Shown piece by piece: positions 12,271-22,600 of a stretch of 64,000 nucleotides of DNA. Position numbers and translations under genes: made by a program. Every line of letters begins with the position of its first letter. Within the stretch, counting starts at the first letter, position 1. Source of the stretch: Cryptomeria japonica (Eukaryota > Streptophyta > Pinopsida > Cupressales > Cupressaceae); contig NC_081413.1 of the NCBI RefSeq assembly GCF_030272615.1, positions 145,180,476-145,244,475 of the forward strand, written 5' to 3'. The notes under the pieces were generated by a model. It searched no databases and was not told the DNA's origin. It was given only the letters and a program-made list of their open reading frames with translations.

Positions 12271-12640
12271 CGTCAACTTTCACTCAAATTTGCAGAGCAG
12301 CAACATCTCGACATTTTACTGCTAATTCCAGGTCCGTAGCTTCATCCCATATCCCTATCTCTGTTTATAAGTGAATCTTTCCTACTTTACATGCATTCCT
12401 AGTTCAATCTTTCTATCTATATTCTTTACAAAAGAGGGTATCCTTGATGTCTTAACCCTTGAAACTCATTTAGAATCCAATCTTGCATTGTGTGGGATTG
12501 GATCTTGTGGGTTTCAACCCCTCTTTTGAATGTAAAGTCTCCCCTAAGTGAAAACCATCAACCCTAGTGACTCTCCCTTCTCTCTCCTTGGAGTTGGGGA
12601 GGGGAGAACAGCTAGGGTTCGATTTTTCCGCTTTACATTT

Positions 12641-12660
12641 TGGTGAACCCGACGTGAACA
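12641..12660 (+). promoter_or_regulatory. Primer-binding site of the nested element
   Basis: TGGTGAACCCGACGTGAACA starts three bases after the LTR end with the expected TGG. I cannot name the tRNA with confidence. Confidence 0.7.
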
Positions 12661-12995
12661 TCCTCATTCTGATTATTCATGGTTAGATCTGAAAATTTTG
12701 CCTTCCTAATTATATTTCCATGTTTGATCTTTTGCAAATTTTAGAGGTTGATTGCATAAAATCCCTAAAATTTTCTTTTTAGTAATTAAACTTGTGAAAT
12801 GTTTAATTGTTAATGCTTTTTTCAGATCTACCCTTCTATTGCAAATTGTCAATTCATATTTGTGCTTTAATTCTGAAAATTAAGTGGTTGAATGTCAAAA
12901 CCCTAATTTTTAAAACCTTCTTGATTCAACCTTTGACTGATAATTTCACCGATCAAAACACCTCCAAATCGGCTGTAACTTTGGATTCTGCAATA

Positions 12996-13156
12996 AAATC
13001 ACAACATCTTTCATCCCTAAAAATTTGGGAAAAAGTTGCGAGGACTGTGTGCACCCCGAGCGCCATCGTCCCCGACATTTTTTCCGAAATTTCAGGAGCT
13101 AGATCTTACTGTATTTTTCTGCTAAAATCCAGAATTTTGGCTGATTTTATCAATTT
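12996..13156 (+). repeat. Leader repeat block 1
   Basis: Matches 13618-13781 (offset about 622 bp) over common words such as TTTCATCCCT, AAAAGTTGCGAGGAC and TTGGCTGATTTTAT. It includes the hairpin at 13042-13071. Confidence 0.75.
13042..13071 (+). promoter_or_regulatory. GTGCAC hairpin, leader copy 1
   Basis: GGACTGTG and CATCGTCC arms surround GTGCACCCCGAGCGC; the GTGCAC palindrome is at 13049-13054. Confidence 0.5.
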
Positions 13157-13617
13157 TAACACTTTCAAAATTAAAGTCAAAGTTGGTCTAGCGATTGCTT
13201 GGATAAAGGCTTCTAATCATTCAAAAATTGTTGAAATTAAAATTCATATCAAAATTGTGTTTCTTACTATCCTAAATCTGAAAAGTGTGTTGGCATTCAT
13301 TCGAAATTTCAATGTTTTATTCAAATTTTTACAATTTGTGACTTTTGAAATTAAGTGTTTAATTGCAACAACTTTGATTTCCACTTTCAAAATTCAAATT
13401 TTGCATGAAATCGAGTCAACTTTTAAATTTCAAAACTTGCATTGCTTTTGACATTCCTTCTGAAATCATAAAATTCAAAATTTCAGTTTTCCTCTCTTTT
13501 TCAAAATTCAAATTGTACATTTTTCGACAATCTTGGTAGGGTTCAATTTTGAGATTGCAACTTTAATTTGGCCTATCTACAGATCGTAAAATCACTCAAT
13601 TTTTTCAGATTAGCTTT

Positions 13618-13781
13618 AAAATCATCATAACTTTCATCCCTGAAAATTTTGAAAAAAGTTGCGAGGACCGTGTGCACTCCGTTTGCCACGGTCCCGGACA
13701 TTTTTTTCAAAATTTCGGGAGATTGTCCTGATTGCATTTAACAACTTAAATCTAGGAGATTGGCTGATTTTATTGAAATTT
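13618..13781 (+). repeat. Leader repeat block 2
   Basis: Second copy of the 12996-13156 block, ending about 40 bp before the gag start codon at 13823. Confidence 0.75.
13665..13694 (+). promoter_or_regulatory. GTGCAC hairpin, leader copy 2 (perfect stem)
   Basis: GGACCGTG (13665-13672) and CACGGTCC (13687-13694) form a perfect 8-bp stem. The palindrome GTGCAC is at 13672-13677. It is the best preserved of the four hairpins and the closest to gag. Confidence 0.6.
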
Positions 13782-13822
13782 GCTACCTCTAAAATTCAAA
13801 ATCTTCTCTCTCTCTTTAGTGC

Positions 13823-15265
13823 ATGAGTTTTACAACAATAAGTCCTACTTACACTATTCCCGTTAGACGAAGCCTTAGAATTAAGTCTTTCCAAGGTTTA
13901 ATTATTGAGGAGATGGAGCCTAATTTGAATGGCCTTTTTAACGAGGACATGGGTAATTCCTCTAATCCTCTTAATGATGAAGAAGCTCTCCATGAGGTTT
14001 CTGTAGAACAACTTTCAAAATTGGATAACCAATTTGATGATTTTCGACAATGGATGTCTCAAGAATACCCTGATAGTGAAGCTCTTTCATTAATTGAGGG
14101 TCTAAAACGTATGCTTCAAAGTGATAAGAATGAAATTGATATTTTGCGTGGCATTGCACACATTGTGGATTCGAATGTGATGCCTATGAAGAGTTGTGCC
14201 AAAACTTTAGGTTATACACAACCTCCTACTCAAGTTAATCATTCTATTCCTTTGACAACTCCTATTGCTAGTATACCTACTTTTACATCAAACATAATGA
14301 CTACTTCAACATAAGACATTCCTCCTATGATCACTAGTCATGGGGGCAATCCTTCTTCTTCAATCAACCCTCTTCCTTCATTCAATCCAACTTCTTCATT
14401 CATTCCTTCAATGAGTGTTCCTATTACATCTCCACAAATGAACATGATGCAAGGGGGCAATTCATTTAACCCTTCCATTCCTCCTTGTAGTGTTCCTCCT
14501 TTCCAATCATCTCCTATGACTAACTATCATAGTGTCCCACCACCTTACTCTCAATCAATACCTTCTTTCAAAAACATAATACCTCCATCACAATCTAACA
14601 TGTCTAATATGAACTCTTCGACTGAAGCGACCATTAACAATCTTGCACAAACTGTCTCTTCTTTACAGCAACAAATTGCCTCTATGAATCAGTCTAAGTT
14701 TAGTATGCCCACATTTGATGTTGCGAGCCCACTTTCTCTTGATGTTGCGAGCCCACTTTCTCTTGACATTGTTCAAGCTATCCCCCCTAAACATGTTGAA
14801 ATTCCACATTTGGAGCTTTATAATGGTAAGGGTGATCCTCTAACACATGTTAAGACCTTTCAAACAATATGCACTGATTTTGCTTATGACCAAAGGTTGC
14901 TTGCAAAACTGTTTACTAGAACATTAAGAGATAAAGCCTTACAATGGTATTGCTTGTTGCCTTCTTATTCTATTACTTCTTTTGATCAACTTGCAAATGC
15001 TTTTATTCAACAATTTCAAAACAATATAAGTCCTAAAGTTACTTTGATTGATTTAATGCATTGTAAACAAGGTGTTAAAGAAAAAGTGACTGATTTCATT
15101 GGTAGATATAAGCATTTGTATGCTCAAATTTCTTTTCCAGTACCTGACAATGATATTCAAAGAATCTTTATTTCTAATTTACAAAAAGATATTAGAGAAA
15201 AACTTCTGTTTCTAAGTTTACTTCTTTCCAACAGTTGTACGCAACTCTTCACAATTATCAACTGA
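13823..15265 (+). pseudogene. Gag of the nested gag-protease element
   Basis: Opens with ATG at 13823, the first Met of a frame that continues after a single TAA at 14312. The N-terminal 160 residues are acidic and helical. Then comes a Pro/Ser/Thr/Met-rich linker with an internal 24-bp duplication, then the Ty3/Gypsy capsid core with 'LRDKALQWYCLLPSYSIT' and 'LANAFIQQFQNNI'. Near 15215-15235 the frame shifts into the next segment, which holds the zinc-binding motif and protease. Expected role: capsid formation around the element's RNA. One stop and one frameshift in about 1150 codons suggest fairly recent loss. Confidence 0.85.
14717..14764 (+). repeat. 24-bp exact tandem duplication in gag
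   Basis: Two identical units encode DVASPLSL twice in frame, in the linker before the capsid core. Confidence 0.95.
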
Positions 15266-17280
15266 CTGTGAGTCAAATGGAACAAGCAAATCCTATGGCT
15301 CTGAGTGATAAGGGTGATAGTAGTCAACAACCATTTGGGAAGTTTAAACCGAACAGAGAGTCAATTAAATTCAATGAAAACATCATGAACAACAATGTGA
15401 ATGTAGCATCAGGTGTGCCTCCTATTTCTAAGCTTTTCAAGAAAGAAAGAAAGTTCACTCCTTTGAATGAATCATTGCATAGTATTATGAATAAGTTATT
15501 GGAACAAAATGTGCTTACTCTTCCTCCTATAAGGCAAATAGATCCTGCAAAGATTAACTCACCCTATTTTGATAACAAATCTTTTTGTCAATTTCATCGT
15601 CATCCTGGGCATGATACTGAAAAATGTTTTGCTTTAAAGGGTAAAATTCAAGATTTGATTGATAATAATACTATTTCTATTTCTGGAGTGAATGATAAAG
15701 GCAACACATCTGTAGCTCCTCCTAACCAAAATCTTCAGATTTTTACTGATCCATTGCCTTCTCATACCTCTAATGCGATTGATACTACTGATTCCTCTGT
15801 CTCACCTGATAATCTTGTGTCTATGACTCCGAATGTGATTAACTTTGTAGAGCAGCAGAAAATCCCTAAAGAACCTTCCATCACCTTTGATTCCAGTGAA
15901 ATTATCAGGGCACCTGATGGTCCTTTATATATAGTTGCAAAAGTCAAGAATACACCTTGCCGTGGGGTGCTTATTGATCCTTCTTGTATGGTTAATATCA
16001 TTACTGAAGAATTCCTTTTTACTTTGCAATTGAATCAAGTGATCTATGATGAAACAAATGTGGTTGTGAAACTATTTTATGCATTTTCTTCTCCTGCAAT
16101 TGGTTCTATTACATTACCTATTGAGGTCCATAACAAATCCCTTGATGTGGACTTTTCTATTATTCCATCATCTGAACAATTTTGTGTGAAGCTAGGCTAT
16201 CCTTGGCTATCTTCCATGAAAGCTATTGCTTCTCCTATTCACAAGTGTTTGAAATTTCCCCATAATGTTGAAGTTATTACTGTCAATCATAGTCTCTTTA
16301 AACCAGCTGAAAGAACTTCTAGCGTTCCTATTGACTACTTTTGGCCTAAACAATTCCAATCTCTTCCTCCGCGAAGTGATCATCTTTTCAAATCTTATCA
16401 AAAGTGGAAAAAAGATATGATCCTATCTCTAAGTGAACCTAGAACACCCAAACTTGACATTCCTATCGTTCTTGAGAAGGAAGTTCTTCCTTTGAAAGAT
16501 AAAACTAATGTCTTTCCTCAAGAAGATTCCCAACCCATCCCTATGGATGTGACTATGCCTAAGACTAATAAACTCTCTAAAAGTAGACCTATACCCCCTC
16601 GTCATGATGGACTTGGTCTCCTTCCTAAACCAAATATTCCTCCCTTATATGGAGCAGTCCCTCCTCCTTCCTCTTATGGAGAGAAGAGACCTTCCTCTTC
16701 TCCTATTATTCAACCTAAGAGACCACAACCTAAACACCCAAGTGATAAGGATGAGAACATTCCTCCTCCTCAATCTTCTCAACTTCCTACTAAGACTAGA
16801 CGGAATCGTTCTGCACGTGAACACCGACGAAAGCGTCATCTTAGAGCTCAAACTTTGCAATCCCCAAAAACACCTTCAACCTGCATTATTCCATTTTCTC
16901 CTCAACCAGAAATTGAGCCAAAATCTCCTCAACATAAGATGCATGATGGTCTTGATCTGGTGCGAGTTAAAGATCCTATTTTTATAAATCTTGATGATGA
17001 TATAGATGAAAATGTTATTCATGATGAAAATGCTACTCCTGTACATTCTGATAGTGAATATGAATATGTTGATGTTGATAACCATCTATCTAACGAATTT
17101 TCTAAAGCACTTATCCTAGCTCCTAGACAAGAACACCGTGGCTTGGGATATGAACATAGCCCTTGTTTGGATCTTGTGATAGCTCGATCTGCTATGTTGG
17201 ATGTTCCTCCTCTAGCGTGTTCCCTACCTTCCCGAAACATTGATCAACAAGATCGGGGGGTAGATGACGTGCTAGACTAG
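15235..17280 (+). pseudogene. Gag zinc motif, retropepsin-like domain and Pro-rich tail
   Basis: Continues the gag frame after a frameshift. At about residues 118-135 is 'FCQFHRHPGHDTEKC', the Cys/His motif common at the end of plant Gypsy Gag. Residues about 220-350 have the retropepsin layout: a strand before 'GVLIDPSCMVNII' and later 'KLGYPWLSSMKAIASPIHK', matching the plant 'LG.PWL' region. The active site reads D-P-S where D-S/T-G is expected, so catalysis is doubtful. A proline-rich, then basic, then acidic tail of about 300 residues follows and ends at TAG 17278. No RT follows. The tail has no recognised domain. Confidence 0.8.
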
Positions 17281-17668
17281 TTCATTAGCATAGCAGACTC
17301 TCTCCTCCTCTCTTTTGTTACTTCTTCTATATGTTATTCTCATTCTTCTATTTGTTGTCCTTAGTGTTGTCTACTTGAGGACGATGCAAAGCATTGAGAT
17401 CTTTTTTAGTCTCTCTCATGTTGACTCAAAAGACACATGTGTTCCCTTCTTCTAGGTGACCTTCCTTGATTGGGGAATGAAGAAAAATTATGCATACATA
17501 CATATGATATACATGAATTATCATACAACATACTGACCCCAAGGAAAGCGAAGTCACCTTGTGCTTTGTGTTTTGTGTCTATTATCCTTGGGCTTATCTC
17601 ACACTTGGGGGCTAAATCCTTGTGATAACGTGCTCCTTTCCTTCTCATTTCCTATATGTATCACTACC

Positions 17669-17710
17669 TTAAAGCAATCACCACCGATGAGGCGTGTGTG
17701 ATCGCTTTAA
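17669..17710 (+). promoter_or_regulatory. Stem-loop in the 3' untranslated region
   Basis: TTAAAGCAATCAC (17669-17681) pairs with GTGATCGCTTTAA (17698-17710) at 12 of 13 positions around a 16-base loop. It is followed immediately by CATAGGGGGG. Confidence 0.7.
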
Positions 17711-17732
17711 CATAGGGGGGCATACATCCCAT

Positions 17733-17772
17733 TCATATCTCTTCAAGATACTTCATATCTCTTCAAGATACT
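17733..17772. repeat. 20-bp tandem duplication
   Basis: Two identical 20-bp units containing CATATCTCTTCAAGATAC. Confidence 0.95.
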
Positions 17773-18030
17773 TGAAAATTTCTTGGCGAATTTAGCTTTG
17801 CCTTGAAAATTTTTGATATCTTTCTTGCATGACTCATAGTGAGGGAACCTTACTACTGACAGTCATGGTTTTCCCTCGTGATCTTCCCTTTTACTTTGTC
17901 AATCGAAGTTGTAAGATCCTTAGTCCACTGGGGGCTTGGTGTATCTTGCCTCCTTGACGTGGTGAAAGTTTTTCAATGTTGTTTCCTTGTACTTTACCGG
18001 AAGTATGAGCGTACGCTTATACTCCCGCTA

Positions 18031-18044
18031 AAGTGGGGGCTAAA
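18031..18044 (+). promoter_or_regulatory. Polypurine tract of the nested element
   Basis: AAGTGGGGGCTAAA immediately precedes the 3' LTR start at 18045, the position required for plus-strand priming. Confidence 0.75.
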
Positions 18045-19239
18045 TGTAGCGTCCTGAAATTGTGACACTTGCAATTTTGACCGCATTTGGGTCTTCACGA
18101 TGGCGATGCAACATGGAACCTGAATGGAGACCCTGAAACTTGTTCATGACATCAAAAACTGCATTTTTCAGCACCCTGGCCTGATCCTCCTTGCACCCTG
18201 CTATCCCTGGAGGTGGGACCATGGTGCCCAGCGCCCTGGTCCCTGGCCCTATTTTTGGGCCCGGTCTCTTTTGGGTCTCAGGTCTTTATGTTTGCAAATT
18301 GGAAAATAATGTTTCCTGGTCGGCCTAAGGTCGGAAAAATCAGTCTATCAGCCCTAATTGGCAAGTATATAAACTACATTTCCTCTCCCATTTTGGAAGA
18401 GGGAAAAAAGGCGAAAACGATATTCAAACATTCAAGCATTCAAGCATTCAAGCATTCAAGCATTTCTTCAAGCAATTGAGCATTCTAAATCTCCATTCAA
18501 GGCTAAGTGTTGCATTCAAGACAAGGATTCAACCATTGAAGAGGAGATCACATACAACATACAACATACTACATACATTACACCTTCGCATGTAAGAATA
18601 CAAACATTCTTACAACAAGGTATCAGTACTTGTCTACATTACAAACATTTACATTTACAGCATTCTCATTTCTTTGTTAATTCCAAAACTGGGGTTTGAC
18701 CTAAAGGCAAACCCCTCATCCCTAAACCCCCAATCATCCTCTCTTTTCTGTGTGTAGGTTGCAGGTACGCGGCTGTAATTGAAGATCTGGAATCCTTGTG
18801 TAGAGACGAACAGATCCACCTTCGTTTCGTGGATTTTTCGGAGGACCGTGTGCACGCCGGGCACCATCGTCCCGTCAACTTTCGCTCAAATTTGCAGAAC
18901 AGCACCGTCTCAACATTTTACTGCTAATTCCAGGTCCGCAGCTTCATCCCATATCCCTATCTCTATTTATAAGCGAATCTTTCCTACTTTACATGCATTC
19001 CTAGTTCAATCTTTCTATCTATATTCTTTACAAGAGAGGGTATCCTTGATGTCTTAACCCTTGAAACTCATTTAGAATCCAATCTTGCATTGTGTGGGAT
19101 TGGATCTTGTGGGTTTCAACCCCTCTTTTGAATGTAAAGTCTCCCCTAAGTGAAAACCATCAACCCTAGTGACTCTCCCTTCTCTCTCCTTGGAGTTGGG
19201 GAGGGGAGAACAGCCAGGGTTCGATTTTTCCGCTTTATA
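18045..19239 (+). repeat. 3' LTR of the nested gag-protease element
   Basis: 1195 bp from TGTAGCGTCC to CGCTTTATA. It aligns over its length with 11412-12637, with a TATA box at 18366-18373, the 8-bp array at 18422-18461 and the hairpin at 18843-18872. The last dinucleotide is TA where the 5' LTR has CA. Confidence 0.92.
18843..18872 (+). promoter_or_regulatory. GTGCAC hairpin, 3' LTR copy
   Basis: Same arms and GTGCAC palindrome (18850-18855) as 12241-12270. Confidence 0.5.
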
Positions 19240-19240
19240 A

Positions 19241-19308
19241 CACTTTTATGATGAAAGCACCATGTCTGAGCATCTGCTACTTAGATCCATCTACATCTTA
19301 ATATAATT
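19241..19308. repeat. 68-bp direct repeat flanking the nested element, right copy
   Basis: Matches 11343-11410 with two differences (A for G in each case). It restores the outer element's leader sequence after the nested element. Confidence 0.9.
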
Positions 19309-19616
19309 AATAAGATTGTCAACCAATCTTGTGAAAGTCTTGGAATACAAACTTCCTTCAAGCACTGGTACAGAGACTAGAGTCGCCACCTAGTAAGGAA
19401 TTGGGGAAAAATTTGCATATAGCTGCAACGACTTGCTCACAACTAAACAATATAACTTTTATTTGTTACTCCTTCACACAATATATGACATGTAAAACAT
19501 ATCATGTTACAGATCTAGAACAAGAACTATTATCTTCATCATAAAACCACTTTCAACTCTATGCATACGCAATGGACTGGCTAACTAGATGAAATTAGGC
19601 AATTTCTATTCAGCTT
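19309..19616 (-). other. Leader of the large-LTR element next to its 5' LTR
   Basis: Noncoding. Contains a second TGGCGACTCT core on the minus strand (near 19379-19388) besides the primer-binding site. Confidence 0.5.
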
Positions 19617-19633
19617 CCCCAACAGAGTCGCCA
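19617..19633 (-). promoter_or_regulatory. Primer-binding site of the large-LTR element
   Basis: On the minus strand TGGCGACTCTGTTGGGG follows the LTR end after four A bases. Its position and leading TGG fit a primer-binding site and agree with the minus-strand gag. The tRNA is not assigned. Confidence 0.75.
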
Positions 19634-19637
19634 TTTT

Positions 19638-22600
19638 TGTTGTTCACCAAAAGTGATAACCCAAGTATACCTACAAATCTATCTATGAGATAGCCAATCT
19701 CAATCAATGAAACACCTCAGGGCTTGGACAACATGACAACGATATGAATCCTTCTACTCTTCAGGCTCTGCAAAACCTAGGTGGGTATACCTTTGATGCA
19801 TTTAATCAGACCTATTACACACAAGACTGCATCAATCAAAAGCAGATGGATCTCAAAAGGTTCAAAAACTAAGAGATAACTACAGATGGGCTAGATCCAC
19901 ACTTGCAACTCAACATTTTTGAATCATGAGATGGAGGGACACTTCCACATAACATAAAATATAAAAAGATATTCTGATTTTTTTATTTTTAAAAGGTGTT
20001 CTGACAACCTTTCAATATTACAAGAGACTAGTGCCTTATCTAGGCCACAGAGTCATGCATAAAACTGGATGAGAAATCTCAGATGCAAGTTCTTTTAAAC
20101 ATTAAATTTTCATGTATCAATGCCTTACATTAATACAATCCTCTGCTCTGTCACAAAACCATACTTATATGTAGATATCCAATATGCATTCAAAATAATT
20201 AATGCTGGGTTTTAGGATTTAAATCCTTCCTTGACGAATACCCAAAAGACAACATTACACTCTTAGAGGAATCTAAAAGAGACAACTCAAATTATCCTTG
20301 ATAATATAAAATTATATGAATCTGAGTACATTTTGGAAACAATTTCATGGAAACTCACACATGCCTTGCATATGTGTGAACCTGCAAACTGAAACTAAAC
20401 CTACAGTAAAGACAACACTGAAAACATATACGAACACACTGTCATTTGCATTGATAAAAGGATGCCATCACTGGAACCTGCAATTTTGGATTTCTCCCTT
20501 GGAACAAATCTCTCAAAAACTAGAACCCCTCCAACTGAGAAGAATGGGGAATAAGAAGAGGAGGGAAGAAAATCAAATCTGTAACTGAAAATATCAAATA
20601 TCTTCTCTCTAACTGAATTTTGTTCCCATGTATACTGCTTCCAAAATATCCCACATTTGTCAAAATTAACCTCATAATCGGATTCCTCCCTCTGAGAGCT
20701 TTCCAAAAACATATAACACTTTATATTTCGGCAAAAATTTAGACCCTAGGCGAATTAATCTCCATTTGTGCTCAATCATTTAAATTTTTCGAATTTTAAT
20801 ATAGTCAGAACTATATCATTTATTCATTTTAAATTTGATTTTTGCCTCCATCTGGTCCTGATGCTTTTGCCATGTGGCGGGGTCTGATTCCCTGATGGGG
20901 TCTACTGGGCACCACCTGGAATGACACCTCATCACTACCACGTCATCGCCACTAGACTGCCTGCTTGTACGCCACTTCATCGCCACATCATCGCCACTAG
21001 ACTGCCACCTATGTGCCATGTCACTTCCACCTCACCGGGACCCGCCTGCTAGACTGCTGACTATACCCACCACCTAGCTTTCGCAACTTCGCAGGGTGTA
21101 ACTCGCGTGCATCTTCCTTTCACGAAATAGCGCGAGCCGTTGATCTCTCTCGAACTTGCTCACTCGTTAACCTGGCCTTCCTCTGCAAAATTTCGCCTGT
21201 CTGCCTCGAGAAGCATGCCAACGTGGGGTCCACCTGGTCGCCATCCAGTCAACTCCTCTGTCACCTCGAGAAGCGTGCTCGCGTGTGGGCCTGTCTTGGG
21301 CGCCCATAGGCACCATCTGTCAAAAGCCTTTAAGGCTTTGACATTATAGTATGGTGGAGCCTTATACTTAAATACCAAAAAGTTACACTTCCTAGCCAAT
21401 GTGGGATAAATACTTTTAGCCTGGGAATGCATTTTGAAGGTTTTCCCTGCAACTTTAATGGTGTTTTCTGTGCATTTGATTGAAATTTTTTGCATTGTTT
21501 GAAAATCTTAAATCTTCCTCAAACCACCCACGCTACATAGGAGGTGTTATTGGCATTAATGGATTTGGGGAAACATCCATTTGCTTGCTTTTGACTGTAA
21601 CCCCTCCATTCTCCACGCAATTGCTTGAAGTTTTAAATTTCCCTTTTCACCAGTCACGTGGCAGGACGGAGTTTGGTTGTTAACTAACCCATTAAATTTG
21701 CTTTGAAAGTTTAAAAATGGTCTCTTTCACAAGTCACGTGGAGTGTGGGCTTTACTATTTGCATTTTTTGAAAACATTTCATGTTCGCTCTTCTCCAAAC
21801 TATGCATAGGGAAGACTACATTAATCTGGGCAAATCTGCCAATGGAAATTGCATTGGAAACTCCTTTTAAGGCTTCCAATTCCATTCCACACAAGGGCTG
21901 CATTCTTATTTAATTTGCCAAGTAACCTTGATCCTTGTTGCTGCTCAAACACCAATGTCTTTGCTCACGTGGGGGAGTAGAATGGCATATAAGATTGCCA
22001 TGGATTTTGCTTTTAAGTTTTTACAGCCTATCCCAACTGCCACGCTAGGGAAAGATTGCTAGCTTTAAACTCTTTTTTTAAAATTTACAGTCCCCTCAAC
22101 CATCACGCAGGGAGGAGGATGCTTCGAGTTTGAAGTCTTGCCTGCTGCACTTTGCATTTGAAGAAAATTTCTTACTACTACTCAAAACCCATGCAGAGGA
22201 TGCTGCTATTTGCATTTGTTTTAACTATCCCTTTAATTACCATGTACAACAAACAATGAAAAGGATTTGGCTTTATACCAGCCATTTACATTTGTTAGAA
22301 ATTATTAAACTTTAGATTGGCATTCAAACCTACCAATTTGCTGCTGACAATTTATAAATTGCCCCTTTCTCATTTGTGCAGGGAGACTTTGGCTTCATGC
22401 CAATTGAAATTTGCTTGAGGTTTTAAAATCTCTCAAAAACATGATTAATGCACAAGAAGATGTTGGCTGGCATTTCACATGCCAATTATATTTGTTGAAT
22501 GATCAATCCACTCTCCTCCGTTGCTTACATCTAGCATGCAAAATACCTTTGTTGTATAGATCAAGAGAGGCATTCCCATTTTTGCATTATCCTCTGGTGG

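Larger units (their letters stand above)
11412..12637 (+). repeat. 5' LTR of the nested gag-protease element
   Basis: From TGTAGCGTCC to CGCTTTACA, 1226 bp. It contains a TATA box at 11764 and five 8-bp tandem units at 11820-11859. A GTGCAC hairpin lies at 12241-12270 in what would be the transcribed part. It has a local duplication near 11600-11640 that the 3' LTR lacks. Confidence 0.92.
12661..13822 (+). other. Long untranslated leader of the nested element
   Basis: About 1.16 kb between primer-binding site and gag start, rich in TTCAAAATT-type words. Two related blocks of about 160 bp (12996-13156 and 13618-13781) each carry a GTGCAC hairpin. A 214-codon reading frame at 12807-13451 is low-complexity and not conserved in the second block, so I do not call it a gene. 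Confidence 0.7.
17281..18044 (+). other. 3' untranslated region with stem-loop and polypurine tracts
   Basis: No ORF. Holds a strong stem-loop (17669-17710), a purine run ending in GGGGGG at 17720, a 20-bp tandem duplication (17733-17772) and the likely functional polypurine tract at 18031-18044. Confidence 0.75.
11412..19239 (+). mobile_element. Nested gag-protease LTR retrotransposon lacking polymerase
   Basis: A complete 7.8-kb element. It has LTRs of 1226 and 1195 bp starting TGTAGCGTCC, and a primer-binding site three bases after the 5' LTR. A leader of about 1.2 kb precedes one gag-protease ORF (13823-17280), which is followed by a 0.76-kb 3' untranslated region and a polypurine tract beside the 3' LTR. 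There is no RT, RNase H or integrase, and the space between ORF and LTR is too small for them. It is therefore non-autonomous but supplies its own Gag and possibly protease. The two LTRs differ by scattered transitions and one duplication of about 31 bp. It sits in the leader of the large-LTR element. Confidence 0.9.

Noticed and set aside
12807-13451. 214-codon frame in the leader of the gag-protease element
   Set aside because: Low-complexity Phe/Ile/Lys sequence in an AT-rich leader; the related leader block at 13618 does not keep the frame.
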